A stretch of DNA of 64,000 bases from Psychrobacter proteolyticus. Its GTDB lineage: Bacteria > Pseudomonadota > Gammaproteobacteria > Pseudomonadales > Moraxellaceae. Location: NCBI RefSeq assembly GCF_003350005.1, contig NZ_QLKS01000001.1, forward strand, positions 725,946 to 789,945, in the 5' to 3' direction. The notes beneath the pieces are model-generated. The model worked only from the letters and a program-made list of their open reading frames with translations. It was not told the origin of the DNA and made no database searches. Made by a program: the position numbers and the translations under genes. Positions 38,001 through 46,391 of the stretch are shown here, piece by piece; the stretch's first letter is position 1; each line of letters starts with the position of its first letter.

Positions 38001-38041
38001 CACTTTAATGTTTTCAATTTTGAAATAACTTTGAGAGAACC

Positions 38042-38473
38042 ATGCTAATAAAAATCGGAGAGCTTGCTAAGCGCACAGGCGCTACAGTAGAAACCATTCG
38101 CTATTATGAAAAAGAAAAGCTATTACCAGAGCCTGCGCGTAGTGAGGGGAATTATCGCTTATATCGCGAAAGTCATATCGAGCGTCTACAGTTCGTTCTG
38201 CACTGTCGTACACTCGATATGACATTGGATGAAGTACGGACTTTACTTAAGTACTGGGAAGAGCCTAGCAGAGACTGCGCTGATGTAGATACCTTGTTGG
38301 ATGAACATATTCACGCTGTGGAAACACGTATAGAAGAGCTAAAACAGTTAAAAAAACACTTAAGTGTTTTGCGGCAGAAATGCGTCAGTAGCGCACCAGC
38401 AAAGTCATGTGGCATATTGAATGCGCTTGCTGATCATTCTTGTCATGAAAATTTGCCATATGGCTCACATTAA
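38042..38473 (+). CDS. MerR-family metal-responsive regulator (CadR/PbrR-like)
   Basis: This dimeric regulator should untwist the ATPase promoter when metal binds. The N-terminal MerR winged helix is clear (MLIKIGELAKRTGATVETIRYYEKEKLLPEPARSEGNYRLY). The metal-sensing Cys residues lie in SRDCADVDTLLDEHI and in KCVSSAPAKSCGIL, the CadR/PbrR pattern of Cys near 80, 117 and 126, and a C-terminal Cys/His tail (SCHENLPYGSH) follows. The 143-residue length fits CadR/PbrR better than ZntR. It is divergent from the ATPase gene, with the 19-bp-spacer promoter between them. Confidence 0.9.
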   Translation: MLIKIGELAKRTGATVETIRYYEKEKLLPEPARSEGNYRLYRESHIERLQFVLHCRTLDMTLDEVRTLLKYWEEPSRDCADVDTLLDEHIHAVETRIEELKQLKKHLSVLRQKCVSSAPAKSCGILNALADHSCHENLPYGSH

Positions 38474-38597
38474 ATACTATCTGAATAGGTGCAAATAACT
38501 GATACTTATTTATCGCTATAGATAACGCTTATGTTGCCTGTTAATTACTACGCCACCATTTCAATTTATCCTATTTAAACTCATTCTAATGACTTGA

Positions 38598-39401
38598 TTA
38601 AACAAACTCTGATGACTTGGCCTCTTCAAAAAACGCAAACCATAAACGCCTACCTTCTTCATTAATACGTCGCACCGTCTCAAAATACTTTTGCCGTGCT
38701 TCTTCATCTACTAAGGGAGCAGGAAGTAAGGGGTCAAAAACAACACTGCGGATACCTGCATCTCCAAGGATAAATATTTCTCGCAGCGCCACGTGGGACG
38801 GTAAGTCGTCCAAACCATGTAACCAGTCGGTGAGCTGCTGCGACTTCTCTTTGTAATGCTTTTCAAGATGCATGTCCGACCAGAGTGCTTTTGCTTTTTT
38901 TTGCCTGACCTCATCGAAATCATTGGCCTTAAAAACCGCAGCTTCCTCTTCTAATCCCAAGTCCAATAGACGCCGACGGACGACATCAATACCGCCTAAC
39001 AAATTATTGGGACGCAGATAAAGCCCCTTATCAAGTTCACGAAACCCCAATAATGATAAAGCGCGAGCACGGGCACGCAGCATTTTGCGGTCACTGCGGG
39101 GTAGTCCACCGGTAGCCACCGCTATCCATGAGCCATCGGATTTTATCGTTCTTTTATCCGCTGTCTGCCATAAGGCCACATCGGCGCCCAATTTCTGAGC
39201 TTTCGGTCCGAGTTTGTAGGTGGCAGGACCAATCAACTCAGCAAGATCCGCTTGAATCAAACGAGCCAACGTCACACGTATACTATTTTCTGTCATACCA
39301 AAGATAGAGCCTGCCAGCACCGCTTCGGAGGCACTAAGTGTGTTTGCTTCTGCCACCATAAGTAAGCGTAAAAGCAATAAACGAGGCGTTGGTTTGTTCA
39401 T
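38598..39401 (-). CDS. PaaX-family transcriptional regulator
   Basis: PaaX-family proteins are GntR-like repressors that sense aryl-CoA or related thioesters. The N terminus holds a winged helix (RLLLLRLLMVAEANTLSASEAVLAGSIFGMTENSIRVTLARLIQADLAELIG), the middle has SWIAVATGGLPRSDRKMLRARARALSLLGFRELDKGLYLRPNNL as in the PaaX central domain, and the C terminus has a helical region ending RRLWFAFFEEAK. 267 residues is slightly shorter than the roughly 300 of PaaX. It is divergent from the AidB-like gene across a 107-bp gap that carries a 25-bp dyad, so it probably controls that gene. Confidence 0.75.
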   Translation of the reverse strand: MNKPTPRLLLLRLLMVAEANTLSASEAVLAGSIFGMTENSIRVTLARLIQADLAELIGPATYKLGPKAQKLGADVALWQTADKRTIKSDGSWIAVATGGLPRSDRKMLRARARALSLLGFRELDKGLYLRPNNLLGGIDVVRRRLLDLGLEEEAAVFKANDFDEVRQKKAKALWSDMHLEKHYKEKSQQLTDWLHGLDDLPSHVALREIFILGDAGIRSVVFDPLLPAPLVDEEARQKYFETVRRINEEGRRLWFAFFEEAKSSEFV

Positions 39402-39448
39402 ATTACACCTATTGACGGAATTATTTTTTATATGTAATACTAATCGTG

Positions 39449-39473
39449 TAAGTTACTGAACTACTGAAACTTA
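39449..39473. promoter_or_regulatory. 25-bp dyad between PaaX-like and AidB-like genes
   Basis: TAAGTT ... AACTTA bound a 25-bp imperfect palindrome that also matches at alternate internal positions. It is in the middle of a short divergent promoter region, so it is a good operator candidate for the PaaX-like protein. Confidence 0.5.
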
Positions 39474-39508
39474 GTAAATGACATTTAACATCAGGGAAGA
39501 CAATCATC

Positions 39509-41167
39509 ATGTCAATTGTAAATCAATTTAAGACCCATGAGGTGCAGAATCAACCTTTTGCCTTAGCCAATTATAATGCATGGGAAACAGATACAGCGCT
39601 CAAAGAAGCTGTCGCAAGAGAAGGTGCTGCTTGGGCAGCCAGTCACTTAAAAGAGTTTGGGGCACTGACTGGTGGAGATCTAATCAGCAGTGGATTCTTA
39701 GCCAATGAAAACAAACCTAAATTACGCAACTTTGATAGCTATGGTCGGCGCGTAGATGAAGTAGAGTTTCATCCGGCCTACCATGATTTGATGCATGCAG
39801 GACTGAAGTACGGTATGAGCAATTTTGCTTGGCGCAATGAAGAGCGTGATAGTGCTCACGTGGCTCGAGCGGCAGTCATGTATCTCGGCTCACAGCCTGA
39901 GGCTGGGTTTGGTTGTCCCATGTCTATGAGCTATGCTGCTATCCCTGCCCTACGTCATTCACCAGCGCTGGCCGAAAAATGGCTGCCCAAGCTGTTATCC
40001 GAACACTATGATCCGCGCAGCTTGCCCATGGAAGAAAAGCTAGGCTGTACGATGGGCATGGGCATGACAGAAAAACAAGGTGGGTCAGACCTACGTCGCA
40101 ATACGACTCGAGCCACACGTCAAGAGGATGGCTCGTATGAAATCATTGGGCATAAGTGGTTTTTCTCAGCGCCCATGTGTGATGCTCATCTCGTCTTGGC
40201 CCAATCTGACAGTGGTCCTAGTTGCTTTTTAGTACCACGCTTTCGGCCTGATGGGACACGCAATGCAGTACAAGTCCAACGCTTAAAGGATAAATTAGGA
40301 GATTGGGCAAACGCTTCCTCCGAGGTAGAATTTCAAGGTGCATTCGGTGAGCTAGTGGGAGTTGAAGGTCGCGGTATTCCTACCATTATCGAGATGGTCG
40401 CGCTAACCCGACTTGACTGTATGATTGGGTCTTCAGCCCAAATGCGCCAAGCGATCGTTCAAGCGATTCATCACACCAGTCAGCGTGAAGCTTTTGGTAA
40501 ATTATTAGTCAACCAGCCTATTATGCGTAATGTGTTGGCAGACTTGGCCTTAGAGTCAGAAGCGGCTTTGGCTCTCACAATACGGATTGCGCGCGCTGTT
40601 GATAGGATAGAAACGAACCCTCATGAAGCCGCACTTGCTCGTATCGCGACAGCAATTGGAAAATACTGGATATGCAAACGCGCTCCCGTTCTTATCAATG
40701 AGGCACAAGAGTGTTTGGGTGGTAACGGTTATGTTGAAGAGACTATTATGCCGCGTCTGTACAGACAAGCACCGCTAAACTCAATCTGGGAAGGCAGTGG
40801 CAATGTGCAGTGTCTAGATGTGCTGCGTGCCTTAAAAAAAGAGCCAGAAACTCAGCGAGCTTTATTTAAGGAACTGCAGCAGGCAGCAGGGAAAAATGCT
40901 GATTATGATGCAGAATTACACCTGCTGATAGAGCGATTTGAAGACACTCAAACCTTAGAGTTCCGTAGTCGCTATGTGATTGAGCGCCTAGCATTGATGC
41001 TACAGGCTTCGATACTACTACAGACTGAACATACGGAGATCGCTCAGGCGTTCTGTCGTTCTAGGATTGGGAATGAGCATGGGCTAGCCTTTGGTACACT
41101 AAGTCCTGATGCGCCCGTAGATTTATTGATCGAACGGGCGGCTGGCGCGACCAAAGCAGTTCTCTAG
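39509..41167 (+). CDS. AidB-like acyl-CoA dehydrogenase family protein
   Basis: This FAD-binding protein closely follows the layout of E. coli AidB (541 residues; here 552): an N-terminal NQPFALANYNAWETD segment, GMGMTEKQGGSDLR for flavin binding, HKWFFSAPMCDAHLVLAQ, RLKDKLGDWANASSEVEF, and ECLGGNGYVEE with SIWEGSGNVQCLDVLRAL near the C terminus. AidB binds DNA and is induced by alkylation damage, but its enzymatic role is uncertain. Here the neighbour is a PaaX-like regulator and not Ada, so the control differs from E. coli. Acyl-CoA dehydrogenase activity is possible. Confidence 0.88.
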   Translation: MSIVNQFKTHEVQNQPFALANYNAWETDTALKEAVAREGAAWAASHLKEFGALTGGDLISSGFLANENKPKLRNFDSYGRRVDEVEFHPAYHDLMHAGLKYGMSNFAWRNEERDSAHVARAAVMYLGSQPEAGFGCPMSMSYAAIPALRHSPALAEKWLPKLLSEHYDPRSLPMEEKLGCTMGMGMTEKQGGSDLRRNTTRATRQEDGSYEIIGHKWFFSAPMCDAHLVLAQSDSGPSCFLVPRFRPDGTRNAVQVQRLKDKLGDWANASSEVEFQGAFGELVGVEGRGIPTIIEMVALTRLDCMIGSSAQMRQAIVQAIHHTSQREAFGKLLVNQPIMRNVLADLALESEAALALTIRIARAVDRIETNPHEAALARIATAIGKYWICKRAPVLINEAQECLGGNGYVEETIMPRLYRQAPLNSIWEGSGNVQCLDVLRALKKEPETQRALFKELQQAAGKNADYDAELHLLIERFEDTQTLEFRSRYVIERLALMLQASILLQTEHTEIAQAFCRSRIGNEHGLAFGTLSPDAPVDLLIERAAGATKAVL

Positions 41168-41504
41168 GTATATTTATATATAAAATAGTCCCCTGCTACT
41201 GACTGTAATCATAGCAGAGGCTTTTGCCCTTGATGTTAGTCACGTCATTATTATTCATAGCTGGCTTAAATATAAGTTTTTCAAACAGCTCTTTTGCCTT
41301 AATCAGCTCATTACGCCCCTTTTTATTGATATTTTACATACAGCGGTCACAATAATCCGTCTACTGATAACACTAAGGTGAGATAGCTTTTTCTCTAGAC
41401 CATGAAGGGCATCATCAATGACTCGAGGGAAATCGTCTAGCATCAATTGCTCACATGTGTTGTTGGTAGTTTGAGATTTTACACCAATATTTTCATAACA
41501 TTTA
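41168..41504. other. Intergenic region with probable decayed coding sequence
   Basis: This 337-bp region holds a weak hairpin (about 41193-41224) that could end transcription of the AidB-like gene, and a minus-strand frame listed separately as a gene remnant. Confidence 0.4.
41196..41503 (-). pseudogene. Unidentified frameshifted coding remnant
   Basis: On the minus strand one frame reads CEQLMLDDFPRVIDDALHG then LEKKLSHLSVISRRIIVTAV, and a second frame continues with GRNELIKAKELFEKLIFKP. The smooth, helix-like composition across the frame change suggests a gene with one frameshift. I cannot assign a family. It has no clear start and overlaps the end of mdaB. Confidence 0.25.
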
Positions 41505-42089
41505 TCAGCAAAGAAACAAGTGATTTAAATGTTCTTCATACTGCTCAATATCGTTATTAATAGCTGGGTTCTTGATGACATCGTTACTCATAAATGTTGG
41601 CAGCGGTGTCATTCCTAGGAACTGATACGCCTTATGTATAGCTATATATACGCTATCGACACCAACCCCTTCGAAAAACTGGTTTGGATCTGTGAAAGCT
41701 ATTGCAGGCGCGTTCCAAGTTACTGAAAGCATATACTGTTTGCCTTGTAACAGACCCCCAGATCCATAGTTATTTTCAGAGTCTTGGCTAGAACGCCCAT
41801 CACTCTGATATAGACGACCATGACCAATAGTAAAAATCTCATCAATGTATTTTTTGACGGTCCACGGTACACCCATCCACCAGGCAGGTGCCTGCTGAAT
41901 GATGACGTCTGCCCACAGCCACTTGGTGATCTCAACTTCGATTTCATAACCCGTATCAATATGAGTTACTTGCACTTGATGGCCTAGATTGAGCAGTTTT
42001 TGCTCAGCAATAGTAGTCATAGTGTCATTAAGCTCGCCTGTTGAATGAGCGAAACGTTTGCTACCGTTCAATATCAATATATTTTTCAT
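41505..42089 (-). CDS. mdaB: NAD(P)H:quinone oxidoreductase MdaB
   Basis: MdaB is a flavodoxin-fold enzyme that reduces quinones by two electrons and limits oxidative cycling. The sequence follows E. coli MdaB along its length: MKNILILNGSKRFAHSTGELNDT, WADVIIQQAPAWWMGVPWTVKKYIDEIF, YGSGGLLQGKQYMLSVTWNAP and FLGMTPLPTFMSNDVIK. I start at the internal ATG 42089 (194 residues) because it matches the family N terminus and has AAAGG upstream; the longer frame adds 16 unrelated residues. dkgB lies 38 nt upstream in the same direction, so the two are probably one unit. Confidence 0.93.
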   Translation of the reverse strand: MKNILILNGSKRFAHSTGELNDTMTTIAEQKLLNLGHQVQVTHIDTGYEIEVEITKWLWADVIIQQAPAWWMGVPWTVKKYIDEIFTIGHGRLYQSDGRSSQDSENNYGSGGLLQGKQYMLSVTWNAPAIAFTDPNQFFEGVGVDSVYIAIHKAYQFLGMTPLPTFMSNDVIKNPAINNDIEQYEEHLNHLFLC

Positions 42090-42127
42090 TATTAGCTGCC
42101 TTTCATAAAATGGATAGACTAGGTAGG

Positions 42128-42931
42128 TTAGTCCCAAATTGGTGCCAACCCTTCAGGATCGACTTCGCGACTATTAACATCCAATTGGTCAATTTTCATT
42201 ATTTGTTCATCGGTCAATGTGATGCTTTGTGCTGCTAAATTGCTCGCTAGATTTTCTCTTTTAGTTGAAGAAGGAATCACAGCGTAGCCTTTAGCGAGTG
42301 CCCACGCTAAGATCACCTGTGCTGGTGTCTGCTGATTGTGATTTGCTATTTCTTGAATGATAGAATCTCTTAAGGCTTTGCCATATGCCAGTGTCATATA
42401 TGAAGTCACATCAATCCCTTGCTGCTCCATGAAATTCACCAAACGGCGATTTTGTAGATAAGGGCTTAGTTCTATTTGATTGGTCTCAATATTTCCAACA
42501 CCTACTACCGCTATAGCTCGCTTTAGCAAATCGACATTAAAGTTAGAAACTCCTATTTTTTTGGTTAACCCCAAATTTTTTGCTTCGAGTAAAGCTGACA
42601 TATACTCTTCAACAGCCACTGGGCTTGAAGGCGCTGGCCAGTGGATTAATGTTAAATCAACAGCATCGACACCTAACTTTTTTAAGCTGGCTTTTAAGCT
42701 AGGAATGAGTTTTTCTTTTGATAAATTATCAACCCAAATCTTAGTGGTTAGGTATATTGAGTCAGAAGATATACCGCTATTTTTGATAGCAGTCCCGATA
42801 GCTTCTTCGTTATCGTATGCTTGCGCCGTATCTATCGCCCGATATCCCAAATCTAAGGCGTTTGTGACAGAGTGAATAACCGTATCACCTTGTAATCTAA
42901 AGGTGCCTAAACCGAATTTTGGTAGTGTCAT
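42128..42931 (-). CDS. dkgB: Aldo/keto reductase, DkgB-like
   Basis: DkgB is an NADPH-dependent aldo/keto reductase (2,5-diketo-D-gluconate or methylglyoxal-type aldehydes). Visible are [11 protein letters not shown], the catalytic Tyr/Asp region [28 protein letters not shown], the ISNF-like GVSNFN, and the cofactor motif [15 protein letters not shown]. The length of 267 and the ending [10 protein letters not shown] match E. coli DkgB. A LysR gene is divergent, as yafC is next to dkgB in E. coli. Confidence 0.92.
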   Translation of the reverse strand: MTLPKFGLGTFRLQGDTVIHSVTNALDLGYRAIDTAQAYDNEEAIGTAIKNSGISSDSIYLTTKIWVDNLSKEKLIPSLKASLKKLGVDAVDLTLIHWPAPSSPVAVEEYMSALLEAKNLGLTKKIGVSNFNVDLLKRAIAVVGVGNIETNQIELSPYLQNRRLVNFMEQQGIDVTSYMTLAYGKALRDSIIQEIANHNQQTPAQVILAWALAKGYAVIPSSTKRENLASNLAAQSITLTDEQIMKIDQLDVNSREVDPEGLAPIWD

Positions 42932-43048
42932 ATGCTTTATCTATATCCTATCTATGAAAGTTGTTATTGGATTTGCAGTTATTATATAGACGGTTATAAT
43001 TGATAAGAAGACACAAAAAATCAAAATACTCTTGCATAAGGATCAATA

Positions 43049-43936
43049 ATGAAAGTTACGATTAACGAGCTTGATACCTTTGTTAGTATTGTTGATGAAG
43101 GCACAATCAGTCAGGCCGCTGAACACTTGGGGGTTACGGTTTCAGCAGTAAGCAGAGCATTATCAAGGTTAGAAAAAAAACTAAATACATCACTATTTAG
43201 GCGTACAACACGGCGTTTGGAGCTGACACAGGAGGGTGAAAAATATCTGGAACGTGTGCGGAGGATTCTCAGTGATATAGAAGATGCGGGAGATATGATG
43301 GTGAAAAATAAAGAGGTGCCATCTGGTAAGTTGCGCATTGATGCGGCTACTCCCTTTATGTTGCATGTGATTGCACCATTAATCGATAAATATAGTAATG
43401 CTTACCCACAAATCGATATCGAATTGGTCAGTAATGAAAGCTTAGTCGATTTGTTAGAAGCACGCACAGATGTGGCCGTTCGTATCGGCGAACTAAAAGA
43501 CTCTTCATTGAGTGCCACACCACTAGGCTTAAGCCAGATTCGTATTTTAGCCAGTCCTGTTTATTTGAAAAAACACGGTACGCCTAAAAGTGTGGAGGAC
43601 TTGGTTCATCATCAGTTATTAGGTTTTAATTCATTGGAGAAATTAAATGATTGGCCTATCTATGATGCGGCTAATAATTTATTGCATATTCATACGCATA
43701 TAAAAGCGGATAGTGGCGAGACGTTAAGACAGCTTGCTTTATGCGGGACCGGTATAGTGTGTTTGTCTGATTTTATGACTTATCAAGATATCCAAAAAGG
43801 AGATTTAATTCAGCTATTTGTGTCTAGTACGATCAAAACACAACAGCCTATTAATTTGGTTTACTACAAAAATAGAAAGCTATCAGAACGTGTTAGCTCA
43901 TTTATTAAATTTTTAAAGGCGGAAATAGCGCTTTAA
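43049..43936 (+). CDS. LysR-family regulator next to dkgB (YafC-like)
   Basis: A LysR-type regulator of 295 residues. The N-terminal winged helix is clear (TFVSIVDEGTISQAAEHLGVTVSAVSRALSRLEKKLNTSLFRRTTRRLELTQEGE), and the C-terminal effector domain starts near residue 90 (GKLRIDAATPFMLHVIAPLI). It is divergent from dkgB over 117 bp and probably controls dkgB-mdaB and itself. Its ligand is unknown. It lies at the far end of the tRNA-bounded block, 50 nt before the tRNA remnant. Confidence 0.9.
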   Translation: MKVTINELDTFVSIVDEGTISQAAEHLGVTVSAVSRALSRLEKKLNTSLFRRTTRRLELTQEGEKYLERVRRILSDIEDAGDMMVKNKEVPSGKLRIDAATPFMLHVIAPLIDKYSNAYPQIDIELVSNESLVDLLEARTDVAVRIGELKDSSLSATPLGLSQIRILASPVYLKKHGTPKSVEDLVHHQLLGFNSLEKLNDWPIYDAANNLLHIHTHIKADSGETLRQLALCGTGIVCLSDFMTYQDIQKGDLIQLFVSSTIKTQQPINLVYYKNRKLSERVSSFIKFLKAEIAL

Positions 43937-43985
43937 GATTGATAAAACCTAATAAAATATCGTCATCATATACATTTTGTTCGAC

Positions 43986-44035
43986 CTACTTTGACATGGT
44001 AGAGGTCGTTGGCTCGAATCCGACTACGACTACCA
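43986..44035 (+). pseudogene. tRNA-Val 3' half remnant
   Basis: The anticodon arm CTACT-TTGACAT-GGTAG (anticodon GAC), variable region, a well-paired T arm (GTTGG/CCGAC) and an acceptor 3' strand ending ACTACCA are present. No D arm or matching 5' acceptor strand is found upstream, so the gene is broken. The T arm differs from the intact tRNA-Val at 34555, so it may come from a second tRNA-Val gene. Confidence 0.75.
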
Positions 44036-44042
44036 AATTTAG

Positions 44043-44074
44043 AAAGCCCCAACCTTAAGATTGGGGCTTTTTTT
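44043..44074 (+). terminator. Terminator after the tRNA remnant
   Basis: The near-perfect hairpin AGCCCCAACCTTAAGATTGGGGCT (one mismatch) is followed by a T run. It is a copy of the terminator at 34639. Confidence 0.85.
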
Positions 44075-44103
44075 GTCCGTGGAATATGGGTTGTAGCGGA
44101 AAA

Positions 44104-44548
44104 TGCTTGCTTGCATCCACGAATAGCAACAATTACTCCATCAGCACTAAGTCATTTAAGAAAGTGATGGTGACCAAATGGTCTGACCCGAGTTTAACTA
44201 CGACTATAGATCTACGAGGGAAATATATCATTGAATAAATCAGATTAGTTAGCAAGCATTTTAATGACACGTGCGAGCGAGGTTGCCGATATTACTACTA
44301 AGCGCGGTATTGGAAGACAACGGACGAATAAATGACAATATTCGCCACTACTACGGTTTTTTATGCATATGATAATGATTACAGATGAAAAACTATTTAT
44401 TGTAGACCTTAGACTATAGGTATTTTATTTATTAGTAATACTTTAAAGTATATACGTCATTGGCTTGCTTGATTCTAAAAATATTTGCGAGAACATGCGA
44501 AGCAAAATCCTGACTTACCATTCGAATAAAAAATAGTACCTAGAATTG
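44104..44548. other. Gene-free region after the island boundary
   Basis: I see no gene, RNA or repeat in this 445-bp stretch. Confidence 0.5.
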
Positions 44549-45352
44549 CTACAAAACACCAAGTCCACTTAAAAATAACTGCCCACCAGCAACGAGTAGT
44601 AATACGCCAAATAACCTCTTTAACGTTAACGCAGGTAAGATATGCGCAAGCTTCGCCCCTACTTTTGCCATCGCAAAGCTGGCCACTGAAATACATATAA
44701 AACCAGTAACATGTATAAAGCCTATCGTGCCTTCAGGCATATTGACAACCTCTTGACCAAACCAAGCAAAGCCAGCCGCGCCAGCCAACGCAATAGGTAA
44801 ACCACATGCTGCAGAGGTACCGACGGATTGTCTCATCGATAATCCTGACCAATTCAAAAATGGCACCGTTAGACTACCACCACCAATACCAAAAATAGAT
44901 GATGCCAGCCCAATACCGGTGCCGGCACCAAACTGTAAACTTGCAGGCGGTAACGGCTTGACCATCTGATCTTTGTTAGATGAAAAAAGCATTTTTAGCG
45001 CCATTAATAAAGCACCCACACCGATAATCATTTGTAGAATCTGACCATCAATCATGTCAGCAATACCAGCGCCGACCAAACTACCAATGACTAGCCCTAG
45101 AGCCATATTGCGCCAAACTTCCCAGCGCACGCTGTCATGCTTGTGATGTGCCATCAGTGAGCTAAGAGAAGTGACTGCAATTGTTGCCAAGGAAGTGCCA
45201 ATCGCTAAATGTGTGACAACCTCAGGAGGAAAGGCGTACGCCGTAAAAATCCATACCAGCACTGGCACGATAATCATGCCACCACCGATGCCGAACAAAC
45301 CTGCACTGAGACCTGCAAACGCACCAGCAATGATAAACCATACATACAACAT
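44549..45352 (-). CDS. TauE/SafE-family sulfite exporter-like membrane protein
   Basis: TauE/SafE (DUF81) proteins are inner-membrane permeases for small sulfur-containing or carboxylic anions. Two similar halves are visible, each with the GIGGG signature: AGLSAGLFGIGGGMIIVPVLVW near residue 13 and SSIFGIGGGSLTVPFLNWSG near 155. About eight hydrophobic helices are visible in 267 residues. AAGG lies about 9 nt upstream of the ATG. It is 115 nt downstream of the malonate operon in the same direction, so an anion-transport link is possible but not shown. Confidence 0.88.
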   Translation of the reverse strand: MLYVWFIIAGAFAGLSAGLFGIGGGMIIVPVLVWIFTAYAFPPEVVTHLAIGTSLATIAVTSLSSLMAHHKHDSVRWEVWRNMALGLVIGSLVGAGIADMIDGQILQMIIGVGALLMALKMLFSSNKDQMVKPLPPASLQFGAGTGIGLASSIFGIGGGSLTVPFLNWSGLSMRQSVGTSAACGLPIALAGAAGFAWFGQEVVNMPEGTIGFIHVTGFICISVASFAMAKVGAKLAHILPALTLKRLFGVLLLVAGGQLFLSGLGVL

Positions 45353-45467
45353 GTAATGCCTACCTTTTCGTGATTATCAGTCGTAAATAAATATGATAAC
45401 TGCTCTCTAACATGATCTAGGCAAGCATACTGAGCAGACAACCAGCCAGCACCAACTCACTTAAACC

Positions 45468-46391
45468 CTATCGGTTTCTATCGATCCACGCTTGTAACCC
45501 ATCGATATTACGAAAATCGTCCCAGCTTCTACATGGAATATGCGGCATCACGTTATTGACCATCTTGGACAGTGCGCTGCCTGGGCCGATCTCTATGACC
45601 ATGTTCGGCTGGTACTCCTCAAGAGTCTCCAGACACAGATACCAATCTAAAGGGTGATCAACTTGCTGCGATAATATGCGTAAACCTTGTTCAGTATCGC
45701 TATATCTTGTGCCTTCAGTAGCACTAATAATAGGTATCTGCATTGGAGGTAGCGTCAGAGATTGTGTATAGCTACCAAACGCGTCTGCAGCAGCTTGCAT
45801 CATGACCGTATGTGAGGGCACGGATACCTTCAGTCGTTGAATATTTTGAGCACCTAAGGTCTGTGCAACCTGAGTGGCCTGCTCAAGGTTTTCGCCATTG
45901 CCAGCGATGATGAATTGGTCTCTATTAATCTTGATAGACAAATGGGTTTGGCTTTCTGCAAGTAGATACGCAAGCTTACTATCAGGCACACCTTTGATGG
46001 CCAGTAACCCGCTAGACTCTGTGACTTCCTCTTGCATGAGACTAGCTCTTTTATTGACAATATCTAGACCAGCGGCATAACTAAGCTGACTACTACAACA
46101 AAAAGCACTGACCTCGCCCAGAGAGTATCCAGAAAAAGCCATTGGCATGCCTATCATCTGTTGAAGACGGTGCCAGCGATAATATTGCAAAGTATAAATA
46201 AATGGCTGTGCAACCTGATTGTCAAACAGTCGACTCTCAAGCAATTGACTGTCATCAACTGGGTCAGCAAACAACTCAGGTACTACTGAGGCTAATAAAG
46301 ATTGCTCATCACTCGACATCTTACTCAGTATTTCATCGACATGCGCTTGGCTCTGTAGCCCCTGCCCGCTAAATAGGATAATTAAATTCAT
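45468..46391 (-). CDS. mdcH: Malonate decarboxylase malonyl-CoA:ACP transacylase MdcH
   Basis: MdcH moves malonyl from malonyl-CoA to the decarboxylase carrier protein to prime it. The acyltransferase fold shows LFSGQGLQSQ at the N terminus, the nucleophile elbow GYSLGEVSAF, SVPSHTVMM with the catalytic His, and the closing NMVIEIGPGSALSKM. I start at ATG 46391 (307 residues) since MNLIILFSGQG matches the family; the longer frame adds 17 unlikely residues. It overlaps mdcB by 23 nt and is the last gene of the operon. Confidence 0.9.
   Translation of the reverse strand: MNLIILFSGQGLQSQAHVDEILSKMSSDEQSLLASVVPELFADPVDDSQLLESRLFDNQVAQPFIYTLQYYRWHRLQQMIGMPMAFSGYSLGEVSAFCCSSQLSYAAGLDIVNKRASLMQEEVTESSGLLAIKGVPDSKLAYLLAESQTHLSIKINRDQFIIAGNGENLEQATQVAQTLGAQNIQRLKVSVPSHTVMMQAAADAFGSYTQSLTLPPMQIPIISATEGTRYSDTEQGLRILSQQVDHPLDWYLCLETLEEYQPNMVIEIGPGSALSKMVNNVMPHIPCRSWDDFRNIDGLQAWIDRNR

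Larger units (their letters stand above)
43986..44103 (+). repeat. Direct repeat copy 2: tRNA-Val 3' half plus terminator
   Basis: This segment corresponds to 34582-34699, including the trailing TGTAGCGGAAAA beyond the terminator. It is in the same orientation. Confidence 0.8.

Noticed and set aside
43960..44035. A second complete tRNA gene
   Set aside because: The anticodon and T arms are present, but no D arm or 5' acceptor strand can be found upstream, so it is called a remnant.
44475..44696. Minus-strand frame overlapping the TauE/SafE gene in another frame
   Set aside because: It lies inside the C-terminal coding part of a clear membrane protein and has no start signal.
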